The notes beneath the pieces were generated by a model. The model was given only the letters and a program-made list of their open reading frames with translations, was not told where the DNA came from and searched no databases. Shown one piece after another: positions 26,802 through 34,491 of a stretch of DNA of 64,000 nucleotides (positions within the stretch are counted from its first letter, which is position 1; every line of letters starts with the position of its first letter). A program made the translations under genes and the position numbers. Source of the DNA: Rhodobacterales bacterium LSUCC0387 (GTDB lineage: Bacteria; Pseudomonadota; Alphaproteobacteria; Rhodobacterales; Rhodobacteraceae); NCBI GenBank assembly GCA_015689775.1, contig WVSR01000001.1, positions 869,501-933,500 on the forward strand. Direction: 5' to 3'.

Positions 26802-27284
26802 ATGAAAATGAAATTTTGGTCATTCCTCACGGTGGCCTGCATGCTAGTTTTTTCGGGTCCTGCATCAGCACAAGATGCGCGACTAATACTCAACACGTGC
26901 TTGTCCGAAGGTACTCAGGACGAAGAGGGAGTACTGTCGTGCATCGATGAGGCGCTAAACCCGTGTCTCACTCAGTCTGAAGATATGAGTTCGGTCGCGA
27001 CCTTATGTTTTATCGAAGCCCGCGGTCAGTTTGATGAGGGCATCAGTTCTGCGATGGGAGATATCCGCGGCAGAGTAGACGAGCAGTTAGTTGTTCTTAT
27101 GACGATTGGGCTCAAATACGACATGCTCAGTAGTCTGTTGCAGTGTGATCGTTTGGAAGAGCTGGCGATCGCGTTATCTGAATTATCGGGAGAAATAATT
27201 CAAAGGCAAAAAGCACAGTGCCTCGCAACGACCTCTGGTCTCGCTTTGGCCAGGGTCACATCACGCGCAGCAGGCCTTGATTGA
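26802..27284 (+). CDS. Secreted Cys-containing protein of unknown function (LprI-like pattern)
   Basis: The 160 residues begin with a signal peptide (about 1-23, ending ASAQD). The mature part has six cysteines (in CLSEG, SCIDEA, NPCLT, TLCFIE, QCDRLE, QCLAT), enough for three disulfides. The stretch NPCLTQSEDMSSVATLCFIEA followed by DEGISSAMGD recalls the LprI (DUF1311) domain, but I am not certain. It is divergent from xylD across a TGGTATACCA operator and precedes an RraA-like gene, so it may be regulated together with sugar-acid genes. No enzymatic function can be assigned. Confidence 0.7.
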   Translation: MKMKFWSFLTVACMLVFSGPASAQDARLILNTCLSEGTQDEEGVLSCIDEALNPCLTQSEDMSSVATLCFIEARGQFDEGISSAMGDIRGRVDEQLVVLMTIGLKYDMLSSLLQCDRLEELAIALSELSGEIIQRQKAQCLATTSGLALARVTSRAAGLD

Positions 27285-27376
27285 TGGCGTCAAAGTCACT
27301 CAAGTCGCTTGCCTGTGTATTGATTGGTTATAATGAAAAAAGTTTGAATTGCTGTTTTATAACAGGAGAAACTAAC

Positions 27377-28081
27377 GTGATTTTTGAACCACCAATTTTG
27401 ACTATTTGTAAGAACTTCAAGCGCCCATCCTCAGAACAAATTGCTGCTTTTAAGAATATACCGACCGGCTATGTCTGTGATGCCATGGAAGGGCAGGGTG
27501 CGATGGACAGTAGTATTAAGCCCCTTTTTGCAGCTACTCGAGATAAAGATCTTTACACCACCGTGGGGGTGGCACTTGTCGCTGAAAATGGCCCAGCAGA
27601 AATTCTTGCCACAATGGGTGCGCTGCATGTTTTGCAAAAGGGAGATATAGTCATTGCTGCAATGCAAGGCGGTAAAAACTGCTCGGCTTCCGGGGATCGC
27701 TTCTGTGGCATGCTAAAGAACAAGGGTGCGGCGGGGTTCGTTACAGATGGCGAAATGCGTGATTATGAGGGGATTTTGGAAACCCGTTTGCCAGTTTTTT
27801 GTACGGGTCTTAGCCCTAATTCGCCCTATTCCAATGGGCCTGCTCGTGTTGGTTTCGGCGCCATAGTTGGCGGACGAAATGTGCAAAGTGGTGATATTAT
27901 CGTGGCTGACATAAACGGCGTGGTAGTAGTACCTTTTGCTCGAATTGATGAAGTTATCGCCGCAATAAATGAAATCAGCGCAGCTGAAGATGCATTGGAT
28001 GGAAAAGTGCGCAATGGATTTTGCGAAATGCCCATTATCTCTGAGATGATTGATGATGGGCGCGCGGTAATAGTCGATTAA
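27377..28081 (+). CDS. RraA-family protein (HMG aldolase-like)
   Basis: The family includes 4-hydroxy-4-methyl-2-oxoglutarate/oxaloacetate aldolases and the RNase E regulator RraA. About 234 residues with GDIVIAAMQGGKNCSASGDRFCGMLKNKGAAGFVTDGEMRDYEGI; the Arg and Asp of GEMRD, the usual pyruvate and metal contacts, are kept. The GTG start is chosen because CAGGAGAAA lies seven bases upstream; a longer frame to 27281 lacks a site. In sugar-acid clusters such proteins may cleave or decarboxylate 2-keto acids. It is followed after 14 bases by an SDR gene. Confidence 0.82.
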   Translation: MIFEPPILTICKNFKRPSSEQIAAFKNIPTGYVCDAMEGQGAMDSSIKPLFAATRDKDLYTTVGVALVAENGPAEILATMGALHVLQKGDIVIAAMQGGKNCSASGDRFCGMLKNKGAAGFVTDGEMRDYEGILETRLPVFCTGLSPNSPYSNGPARVGFGAIVGGRNVQSGDIIVADINGVVVVPFARIDEVIAAINEISAAEDALDGKVRNGFCEMPIISEMIDDGRAVIVD

Positions 28082-28095
28082 TTAGGGAGTAAGTT

Positions 28096-28860
28096 ATGTC
28101 AAACACTGAAAGTAGGATTAACTTAGACGGTCTTTGTGCGGTGGTGACGGGCGGCGCGCAAGGCATAGGTTATGCTGTAGCATCGCGAATATTGCGATCC
28201 GGGGCTAGTGTTATGCTTTGGGATATGAACTCGGCACTAAATGATAAAGCGGTTGAAAGCTTGTCTGCGATTGGGCCGGTTCAGGCTATTAATTGTAATG
28301 TAAGTGATTACGGTTCTGTTGAGGCAGCGGTTGATGCAACTGAGGTCGCGTTCGAGCGCATCGATATTCTTGTAAATAGCGCGGGTGTTGCAGGCGACAA
28401 CGCGACTGTGGCGGAGTATTCCAATGACGAATTTCGTCGGGTGATAGACATCAATTTGATGGGCACTTATTACACAAACAAAGCTGTGATATCCGGGATG
28501 ATAAAACGCAATTTCGGTCGGATCGTAAACATTGCCTCTATCGCTGGTAAAGAGGGCAACCCTAATGCAAGCGCTTACAGCGCTTCAAAGGCAGGTGTCA
28601 TTGGCTTTACTAAGTCACTAGGCAAGGAATGCGCGAACCACGACATTGCAGTTAATTGTGTAACACCTGCCGCAGCACGCACAGCAATTTTCGATCAGAT
28701 TACACAACAGCATATAGATTATATGCTTTCAAAGATCCCACGTAATCGTTTCCTAGAAGTTGATGAGGCAGCGGCAATGATCGCTTGGCTCGTAAGCCGC
28801 GAGAATTCCTTCACCACTGCATCAGTTTTTGACCTGTCAGGTGGGCGCGCGACTTATTGA
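28096..28860 (+). CDS. SDR, possible 2-keto-3-deoxy-L-rhamnonate dehydrogenase
   Basis: A 254-residue SDR: TGGAQGIG, Asp after beta-2 (MLWDMNS, so NAD), NSAGVAG in place of NNAG, catalytic YSASK, and the tail NSFTTASVFDLSGGRATY. That tail is, as I recall, typical of a branch containing sugar-acid dehydrogenases such as 2-keto-3-deoxy-L-rhamnonate 4-dehydrogenase. With RhmD (40 kb) and the FAH hydrolase (11.8 kb) this would complete the diketo-hydrolase route for L-rhamnonate. The SDR at 20.7 kb is a competing candidate. Confidence 0.8.
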   Translation: MSNTESRINLDGLCAVVTGGAQGIGYAVASRILRSGASVMLWDMNSALNDKAVESLSAIGPVQAINCNVSDYGSVEAAVDATEVAFERIDILVNSAGVAGDNATVAEYSNDEFRRVIDINLMGTYYTNKAVISGMIKRNFGRIVNIASIAGKEGNPNASAYSASKAGVIGFTKSLGKECANHDIAVNCVTPAAARTAIFDQITQQHIDYMLSKIPRNRFLEVDEAAAMIAWLVSRENSFTTASVFDLSGGRATY

Positions 28861-28876
28861 AGGTCCGCGCTCGTTG

Positions 28877-29767
28877 TCACTGAAACGCACTTTTTGCGCC
28901 TGCGCTTTGTTGGGTTTTGAAAATTGAACTGTTGTCTGGCGCTGGTGGCAGGGGCATACGCACAGGCACTGTCTCAAGACGGGGCACCAGGCAGGCTTCA
29001 CCAGTGATGATGCGCTCCTGTAAGTCTTCCCAAAACCGCCGCTGACCCAATTCGTGGATATAGGACGCAGCGCCAAGGATCGGCCATGCGTCTGCCTTGG
29101 CAATTTCATAGAACAGAATATAGCGCGGTCTGTCGCTGACATTCGGAGCTGAGCCATGAAGAATGCGGGCATGATGCACCGTCATTGATCCTGCTTTTCC
29201 TGTCAAAGTCACAATCTTGTCGCGCTCGAATAGGGGGTCATCGGGATTGATTGCCCCTGCGAAGACCCCGTTTATGTTGTGATCCAATATTGGCCCCCGA
29301 TGTGTTTCTGGTATCACCATCAACGGGCCATTGGCTGCGTCCACGTCCTCAAGCATAAGACCAAAGGCCAGAAGGTCATCATTTGTATGTGGATAAAAAG
29401 CCCAATCTTGGTGCCATTCCACGGCAGCTCCACCGCCTGGGGCCTTGGTGTTGAGCTTAGAGGTAATGATGGCCGTATCGGGGCCAAGCAAGCTTGCCAA
29501 TACCTCGGTCATGCGTGAATTGCGCAGCACATCCCAGAAATAGGGGTGCTGCTTATGCGGGATTTTGATCCGGGTTAAGCGCGGGGTGTCTGGCCCGTGG
29601 CCCTTGTCGAGATCATAGACAGCGTTGCTTTCGCGGACATCGCGGGAGGCATCGATGAATTGCGCAGTCAAGCGGCGCAGTTCGTCCAATTGGGAGGGGT
29701 TGACTGCATCCTCCACCATCAGATAGCCATTCTTTTGGTAGGATGCGATCTCGTCTTTGGACAGCAT
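28877..29767 (-). CDS. Phytanoyl-CoA dioxygenase (PhyH) family protein
   Basis: A 296-residue Fe(II)/2-oxoglutarate dioxygenase. The HxD iron ligands are in VEWHQDWAFYPH (about residue 120), the distal His in RILHGSAPN and the 2-oxoglutarate Arg in DRPRYILFYEI. It lies last in a minus-strand group of three genes (gluconate 5-dehydrogenase, beta-hydroxyacid dehydrogenase, PhyH). PhyH proteins in sugar-acid clusters may hydroxylate or demethylate substrates; methylated sugars are common in plant and algal polysaccharide, so oxidative demethylation is a possibility without direct evidence. Confidence 0.88.
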   Translation of the reverse strand: MLSKDEIASYQKNGYLMVEDAVNPSQLDELRRLTAQFIDASRDVRESNAVYDLDKGHGPDTPRLTRIKIPHKQHPYFWDVLRNSRMTEVLASLLGPDTAIITSKLNTKAPGGGAAVEWHQDWAFYPHTNDDLLAFGLMLEDVDAANGPLMVIPETHRGPILDHNINGVFAGAINPDDPLFERDKIVTLTGKAGSMTVHHARILHGSAPNVSDRPRYILFYEIAKADAWPILGAASYIHELGQRRFWEDLQERIITGEACLVPRLETVPVRMPLPPAPDNSSIFKTQQSAGAKSAFQ

Positions 29768-29793
29768 GGTAATCCCCCTTTTTAATACAGGTG

Positions 29794-30717
29794 TTACTTT
29801 TTACTTTTGGCCACTTCGGCAGCCAAATCAATTCCGTTTAAGTTGCCAATGTGATCCGACAGCATCGGAACAAAATCTCCGCCTTTTCCGATGGCTTCGG
29901 CATGGGTGAAATAATGCCGCGCGGCGGATGCCATGACATTCATCACGCCCGCATCCGTTGCCATTGCATTCACATAGCGGATGTCCTTAGACAGGTTCGC
30001 AATTGAGAATTTATGCGCATTCTCATCCCTATCGCAGACATATTGCATAAATGTACCAAAGAAGCCTGAGCCAAGGCGGCTGGGTGCAATCACTTCGCGA
30101 AACGCGTGGGGTGAGATCCCAACTGCTGCGCCTAGAACAGAAGCCTCAGAATAAAGTGCAGCATAGGCGGCTCCTAAGAAATTCATCAAAAGCTTCATCT
30201 TGTGGCCTGTGCCTACTTCGCCAATACGGGTGATCGTGCCTGCCCAACAATCAACCACCGGCTGAATCTGATCAAATATGGCGGCATCGCAGCCCACCAT
30301 CGCGTCAAGCATCCCTTCCTCGGCCTCTTTGGGCGTGCGGCCCAAGGGGGCATCCACCATATGCGCGCCAACCTCTGAAAGCTTTTCTGCCATGGCCAGC
30401 GTTGATGTTGGATCAGCGGTTGTTGTGTCGATCACAATCATACCTTTGTGTGCGCCAGCGATGATGCCACTCTCGCCCGTGATCACTGCTTCGACTTGTG
30501 GCGAGTTGGACAGGCACAGATGGACGATGTCGCATTTTGTGGCCATGTCTTGGGGTGATGTGGCCTCTTTTGCACCCATGCTGAGTAAGCTTTCCACAGG
30601 CGCCCGGTTGCGGTTGCCCAAGATCCACAGCTCATACCCGCCCTTTAGGATGTTTTTCGCCATCCCATGGCCCATGAATCCTACGCCTATAAAACCGATA
30701 ACGGGTTTATGTGTCAT
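29794..30717 (-). CDS. NAD-binding beta-hydroxyacid dehydrogenase with DAPLGRTP motif
   Basis: A 307-residue HIBADH-family protein: GFIGVGFMGHGMA at the N-terminus, catalytic Lys in GHKMKLLMNF. The substrate loop reads DAPLGRTPKEA where most of the family has DAPVSGG. It is a paralogue of the protein encoded at 19.8-20.7 kb, which has the same loop. It sits between PhyH and idnO genes, all read in the same direction with short gaps, downstream of the TGGTATACCA operator at 31.6 kb. Confidence 0.87.
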   Translation of the reverse strand: MTHKPVIGFIGVGFMGHGMAKNILKGGYELWILGNRNRAPVESLLSMGAKEATSPQDMATKCDIVHLCLSNSPQVEAVITGESGIIAGAHKGMIVIDTTTADPTSTLAMAEKLSEVGAHMVDAPLGRTPKEAEEGMLDAMVGCDAAIFDQIQPVVDCWAGTITRIGEVGTGHKMKLLMNFLGAAYAALYSEASVLGAAVGISPHAFREVIAPSRLGSGFFGTFMQYVCDRDENAHKFSIANLSKDIRYVNAMATDAGVMNVMASAARHYFTHAEAIGKGGDFVPMLSDHIGNLNGIDLAAEVAKSKK

Positions 30718-30735
30718 GATGTGGATCTCCCTTTC

Positions 30736-31497
30736 CTATAAACTTGCTGTGATGCCACCATCGACAAAGAGTGTGTGACCATTCACAAAACTGGAGGCAT
30801 CTGAGGACAAAAACACACACCCCCCCACCAACTCCTCGACCTCACCCCAACGGCCTGAGGGGGTGCGCTTTTCAAGCCATGCGGAAAATTCGGGGTCAGC
30901 AACAAGGGCCGCGTTGAGCGGTGTGTTGAAATAGCCAGGCGCAATGGCATTGCAGTTGAGCCCGTATTTCGCCCAATCGGTTGCCATGCCTTTGGTGAGG
31001 TTTGCAACCGCGCCCTTAGATGCCGTGTAGGGCGCTATAGAGGGGCGGGCGAGGGCGGTTTGCACGCTTGCAATGTTGATGATGCGGCCTTTGCCGCGCT
31101 GTATCATATGGCGCGCCACTGCTTGGGCAACGTAAAAAACCGAATTAACATTGGTACGCATCAAGCGGTCGAAAGCATCGGTGGGGAAGTCCTCAAGGGG
31201 CGCGCGATGCTGCATGCCTGCGTTATTCACCAAAATATCAACTGCGCCTGTTTCATCCTCAAATGTGTCAATCGCTTGGCGCGCAGCCGTGGCATCGGTG
31301 ACATCGAAGGCCAAGGTCAAAACATCCGCGCCTGTCGCGCGTAGGTTTTCGGCGGCTTCTTTAAGTCGATCTGCATTGCGCGCATTGAGCACCACCTGCG
31401 CCCCTGCGTCACTCAGGCCTTTAGCCAAAGCGTATCCAATACCCATTGAAGAGCCTGTAATCAAAGCACGTCGCCCACTTAGACTAAACAGTTTCAT
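30736..31497 (-). CDS. idnO: Gluconate 5-dehydrogenase (5-ketogluconate reductase)
   Basis: A 253-residue SDR reducing 5-keto-D-gluconate to D-gluconate. Marks: ITGSSMGIGYALA, an Asn-Ala-Arg after beta-2 (VVLNARNADRL, NADP preference), NNAGMQHRAPLEDFP, catalytic YTASKGAV, and LTKGMATDWAKYGLNCNAIAPGYF, a segment typical of the IdnO branch. It is divergent from idnD over a shared operator region, which supports an L-idonate pathway: idonate to 5-ketogluconate to gluconate. The kinase for gluconate is not in the window. Confidence 0.88.
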   Translation of the reverse strand: MKLFSLSGRRALITGSSMGIGYALAKGLSDAGAQVVLNARNADRLKEAAENLRATGADVLTLAFDVTDATAARQAIDTFEDETGAVDILVNNAGMQHRAPLEDFPTDAFDRLMRTNVNSVFYVAQAVARHMIQRGKGRIINIASVQTALARPSIAPYTASKGAVANLTKGMATDWAKYGLNCNAIAPGYFNTPLNAALVADPEFSAWLEKRTPSGRWGEVEELVGGCVFLSSDASSFVNGHTLFVDGGITASL

Positions 31498-31601
31498 TGT
31501 TTCTCCTTTGGGTTTTTCGCACCTTGATTTTTGGTTGGCTTAGCCACACCAAGAGCCACTCGCGCCCTTGACATTTCTTGTAAATCCCGCGCTCTATGCT
31601 C

Positions 31602-31617
31602 AAATGGTATACCATTT
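31602..31617. promoter_or_regulatory. GntR-type operator AAATGGTATACCATTT between idnO and idnD
   Basis: Perfect 16-bp palindrome. A TTGACA box lies about 28 bases to its left (31568-31573), so a repressor bound here would block the plus-strand promoter of the seven-gene idnD operon and could also act on idnO. Confidence 0.8.
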
Positions 31618-31667
31618 TTAGGTTGGCGCAAGAGAAAGCCTAACGTTCGAAAAACGAGGATATTGTT

Positions 31668-32708
31668 TTGGCACAAGCGCTATTCGTGCATGGCTCTGGA
31701 GACCTCCGCGTTGGAACCTGTAAGACGGCCTATCCAGCGGAAGGTGAGGTGCAGGTTGCCCTGCGCCGAGGTGGGATTTGTGGGTCGGATTTGCATTATT
31801 TCAACCATGGCGGCTTTGGCACGGTGCGTCTGCGCGAGCCGATGATCTTGGGTCATGAGGTGGCGGGCGAGATCACTGAAATTGGGCCAGAGGTAGCGGG
31901 CTTGGCGGTTGGGGATCTGGTTGCCATTTCACCCTCGCGCCCCTGTTTCACCTGTGTTGAGTGTAAGCGCGGATTGCCCAATCAATGCCTTAATATGCGG
32001 TTTTACGGATCGGCTATGCCTTTCCCCCATATCCAAGGCGCGTTTCGAGAAGTAATCACAGTGCGCGCGGAAAACTGTATTAAAGCCGATGGTTTGAGCG
32101 CTGCTGAGGCCGCGATGGCCGAACCCTTGGCTGTGGCGCTGCACGCAACCCGCCGCGCAGGGAACCTTGTGGGCCAGAGCGTTTTGGTGACGGGATGCGG
32201 CCCGATTGGCGTTTTGGCCATTATGGCTGCGCGCCGCGCGGGCGCAGGCGAAATCATCGCCACAGATATCAGCGACACGATGTTAAGCTATGCGCGCAAA
32301 GCGGGTGCAGATGTCTGTCTGAACACCGCGCGCAACCCAGAGGCGCTGAGCCCCTACGCCGAGGACAAAGGCACGGTTGACGTGTTGTTCGAATGTTCAG
32401 GCGCGCAAGTAGCCCTTGTTTCTGCGCTGTCCGCGATCCGCCCCCAAGGTCGTCTTGTGCAATTGGGGATGTCTGGGGATATGCAGCTTCCCATGATGCA
32501 GATCACTGCGCGCGAATTGCAACTGATGGGCTCTTTCCGCTTCCATGAGGAATTCGCAATGGCTGTTCGGATGATGCAAAATGGGCTGATCGACACGCGG
32601 CCCCTGATTACGCATAGCTTTGCTTGGGCGGAATTTGCTGCGGCTTTTGCGATGGCCAATGACCGCACTCAGGCCATGAAAGTGCAATTGGAGTTTGGCC
32701 CGTGCTGA
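31668..32708 (+). CDS. idnD: L-idonate 5-dehydrogenase (zinc alcohol dehydrogenase family)
   Basis: A 346-residue medium-chain dehydrogenase: catalytic zinc site GGICGSDLHYF and GHEVAGEI, structural zinc Cys in SPSRPCFTCVECKRGLPNQCLN, and the NAD site VTGCGPIGVLAIMAA. L-idonate to 5-ketogluconate is the expected reaction; sorbitol or another polyol is possible in this family. The start is TTG with AACGAGGA seven bases upstream. First gene of a long plus-strand operon, overlapping the exporter gene by seven bases. Confidence 0.88.
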   Translation: MAQALFVHGSGDLRVGTCKTAYPAEGEVQVALRRGGICGSDLHYFNHGGFGTVRLREPMILGHEVAGEITEIGPEVAGLAVGDLVAISPSRPCFTCVECKRGLPNQCLNMRFYGSAMPFPHIQGAFREVITVRAENCIKADGLSAAEAAMAEPLAVALHATRRAGNLVGQSVLVTGCGPIGVLAIMAARRAGAGEIIATDISDTMLSYARKAGADVCLNTARNPEALSPYAEDKGTVDVLFECSGAQVALVSALSAIRPQGRLVQLGMSGDMQLPMMQITARELQLMGSFRFHEEFAMAVRMMQNGLIDTRPLITHSFAWAEFAAAFAMANDRTQAMKVQLEFGPC

Positions 32709-33304
32709 CTTTTGCGCTTGCTGTCATTTTGCTCATCATCACTCCTGGGCCGGGTGTTCTTAGCACTGCGGGCTTTGGCGCGGCTTATGGGTTCAAGCCC
32801 TCTTTGCGCTATGTTCTGGGTCTGTTCATCGGCACGAATTTGGTGATGCTGGCGGTCGTGTCTGGATTGGCGGCGGTGGTCTTGTCTGTGCCATGGTTGC
32901 GCGTGGTGCTGATGGGGGCCTCGGTGGCCTATCTGTTCTATCTCGCGGCGAAGATTGGTTTTGCAGGCGCAAAAATCGCTTTTATCGAGGCTGTCGCCCC
33001 GCCGGGCATCTTGGGGGGTATCTTGCTTCAAGCGATTAACCCCAAGGCCTATGCCGTCAACACATCGCTGATGACTGGTTTTGGATTTGCGCCCGATAAC
33101 TTGGTCTTTGAAATTGCCATGAAAATCTTGATTGCCAATGCGATTTGGATTCCGATCCATTTGGCGTGGCTTTGGGCGGGAGTGACACTGCATCGCCTTG
33201 ATCTGCCGTCTCGAACGCAGCGGATCATCAATATTTTCATGGCATTGGCCATGCTCGGCGTTGTTGGTTTGGCGCTATGGTCAAGTTTTGGAGGTCAGGG
33301 ATGA
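32702..33304 (+). CDS. LysE/RhtB-family exporter
   Basis: A 200-residue inner-membrane protein with about six hydrophobic segments and the family start TPGPGVLSTAGFGAAYGFKPSLRYVLGLFIG. LysE-type proteins export amino acids or related small acids. The GTG start lies inside the end of idnD, and its stop overlaps the next start by ATGA, so it is tightly coupled with catabolic genes on both sides. An exporter here may relieve build-up of a toxic acid intermediate, or act on a sugar acid; neither is proven. Confidence 0.85.
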   Translation: MLTFALAVILLIITPGPGVLSTAGFGAAYGFKPSLRYVLGLFIGTNLVMLAVVSGLAAVVLSVPWLRVVLMGASVAYLFYLAAKIGFAGAKIAFIEAVAPPGILGGILLQAINPKAYAVNTSLMTGFGFAPDNLVFEIAMKILIANAIWIPIHLAWLWAGVTLHRLDLPSRTQRIINIFMALAMLGVVGLALWSSFGGQG

Positions 33305-34491
33305 AAATCACCAAATTCGAAACCATCCGGGTTGCGGAACGGCCCAACTTGGTATGGCTGCATGTGCATACAGATGACGGTGTGACGGGCTTGGGCGAAA
33401 CTTTTTTTGGCGCAGGCGCAGTAGAAGCGTATATTCATGAGACCCTTGCACCATTGGTAATTGGCGAGGATCCATTGCGCATTGAGTATCTGGCCCGCAA
33501 AGTGGAGGGCTATCTCGGATGGCGCTCAACAGGCGCTGAGGCGCGGGGAAATTCTGCATTTGATATTGCACTTTGGGATCTTTGGGGCAAGTCCACAGGC
33601 CAGCCAGTGGCGCAGCTATTAGGCGGTTTCACTCGTGATAGCATTCGTACTTACAACACTTGTGCAGGTAATGATTACATCAAGAATAATGAAGGCCAGA
33701 CTACCAAGAATTACGGGCTCGGTGCAGATGATCGATATGATGATCTGAATGGATTTTTGAATCGAGCGGACGATTTGGCTCAGTCTCTTCTGGAAGAAGG
33801 GATTACCGCAATGAAAATTTGGCCATTTGATGCGGCTGCAGAGGCTAATGAGGGATCGCATATCTCGGCTGAAGAATTGAAATTGGCGCTTTTGCCGTTT
33901 GAGAAAATTCGTCGCGCCGTTGGTGATCAAATGGATATTATGGTCGAATTCCATTCGATGTGGCAATTGACCCCTGCAATCCGCATTGCCCGGGCGCTTC
34001 AGCCCTATCAGACCTATTGGCATGAAGACCCGATCCGAATGGATAATTTTGCAGCCCTATCACGTTATGCCCAGGAAAGCCCCGCACCTGTTTGTGCCTC
34101 TGAAACGCTTAATGGAATCGGTGCATTTCGTGATCTTTTGGCCGCGCAGGCAGCAGGCGTCGTTATGTTGGATTTGTCATGGTGTGGCGGCTTGACTGCT
34201 GCGCGGAAAATCGCTGCGATGGCCGAGGCGGAGAAACTTCCAGTGGCACCGCACGATTGCACAGGACCTGTAGTTTTAGCCGCTTCCACGCATTTGTCGC
34301 TGTCTGCACCCAATGCCCTGATCCAAGAAAGCGTACGCGCCTTTTATAAGGGGTGGTATGCGGAAATTGTGACAGGGTTACCCGAAGTCAAAAATGGCCG
34401 AATTTCTGTTAGCCGTTCACCAGGTTTGGGCATGGAATTGATACCTGATCTTGATCGCGCTTTCACAACTGCGCGCCGTGTATCGCAATGA
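33301..34491 (+). CDS. Enolase-superfamily sugar-acid dehydratase (MR subgroup, substrate unknown)
   Basis: A 396-residue protein with the enolase-superfamily N-terminal cap and barrel. Metal ligands are the Glu residues in DIMVEFHSM, WHEDPIRMD and CASETLNG; the acid/base groups are the Lys in AMKIWPFD and the His in APHDCTGP. The cap begins with GETFFGAG and AFDIALWDLWGK is present. The reaction should be removal of water from an acid sugar to give a 2-keto-3-deoxy acid. It is not RhmD, which is encoded separately. Start ATG overlaps the exporter stop. Confidence 0.88.
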   Translation: MKITKFETIRVAERPNLVWLHVHTDDGVTGLGETFFGAGAVEAYIHETLAPLVIGEDPLRIEYLARKVEGYLGWRSTGAEARGNSAFDIALWDLWGKSTGQPVAQLLGGFTRDSIRTYNTCAGNDYIKNNEGQTTKNYGLGADDRYDDLNGFLNRADDLAQSLLEEGITAMKIWPFDAAAEANEGSHISAEELKLALLPFEKIRRAVGDQMDIMVEFHSMWQLTPAIRIARALQPYQTYWHEDPIRMDNFAALSRYAQESPAPVCASETLNGIGAFRDLLAAQAAGVVMLDLSWCGGLTAARKIAAMAEAEKLPVAPHDCTGPVVLAASTHLSLSAPNALIQESVRAFYKGWYAEIVTGLPEVKNGRISVSRSPGLGMELIPDLDRAFTTARRVSQ

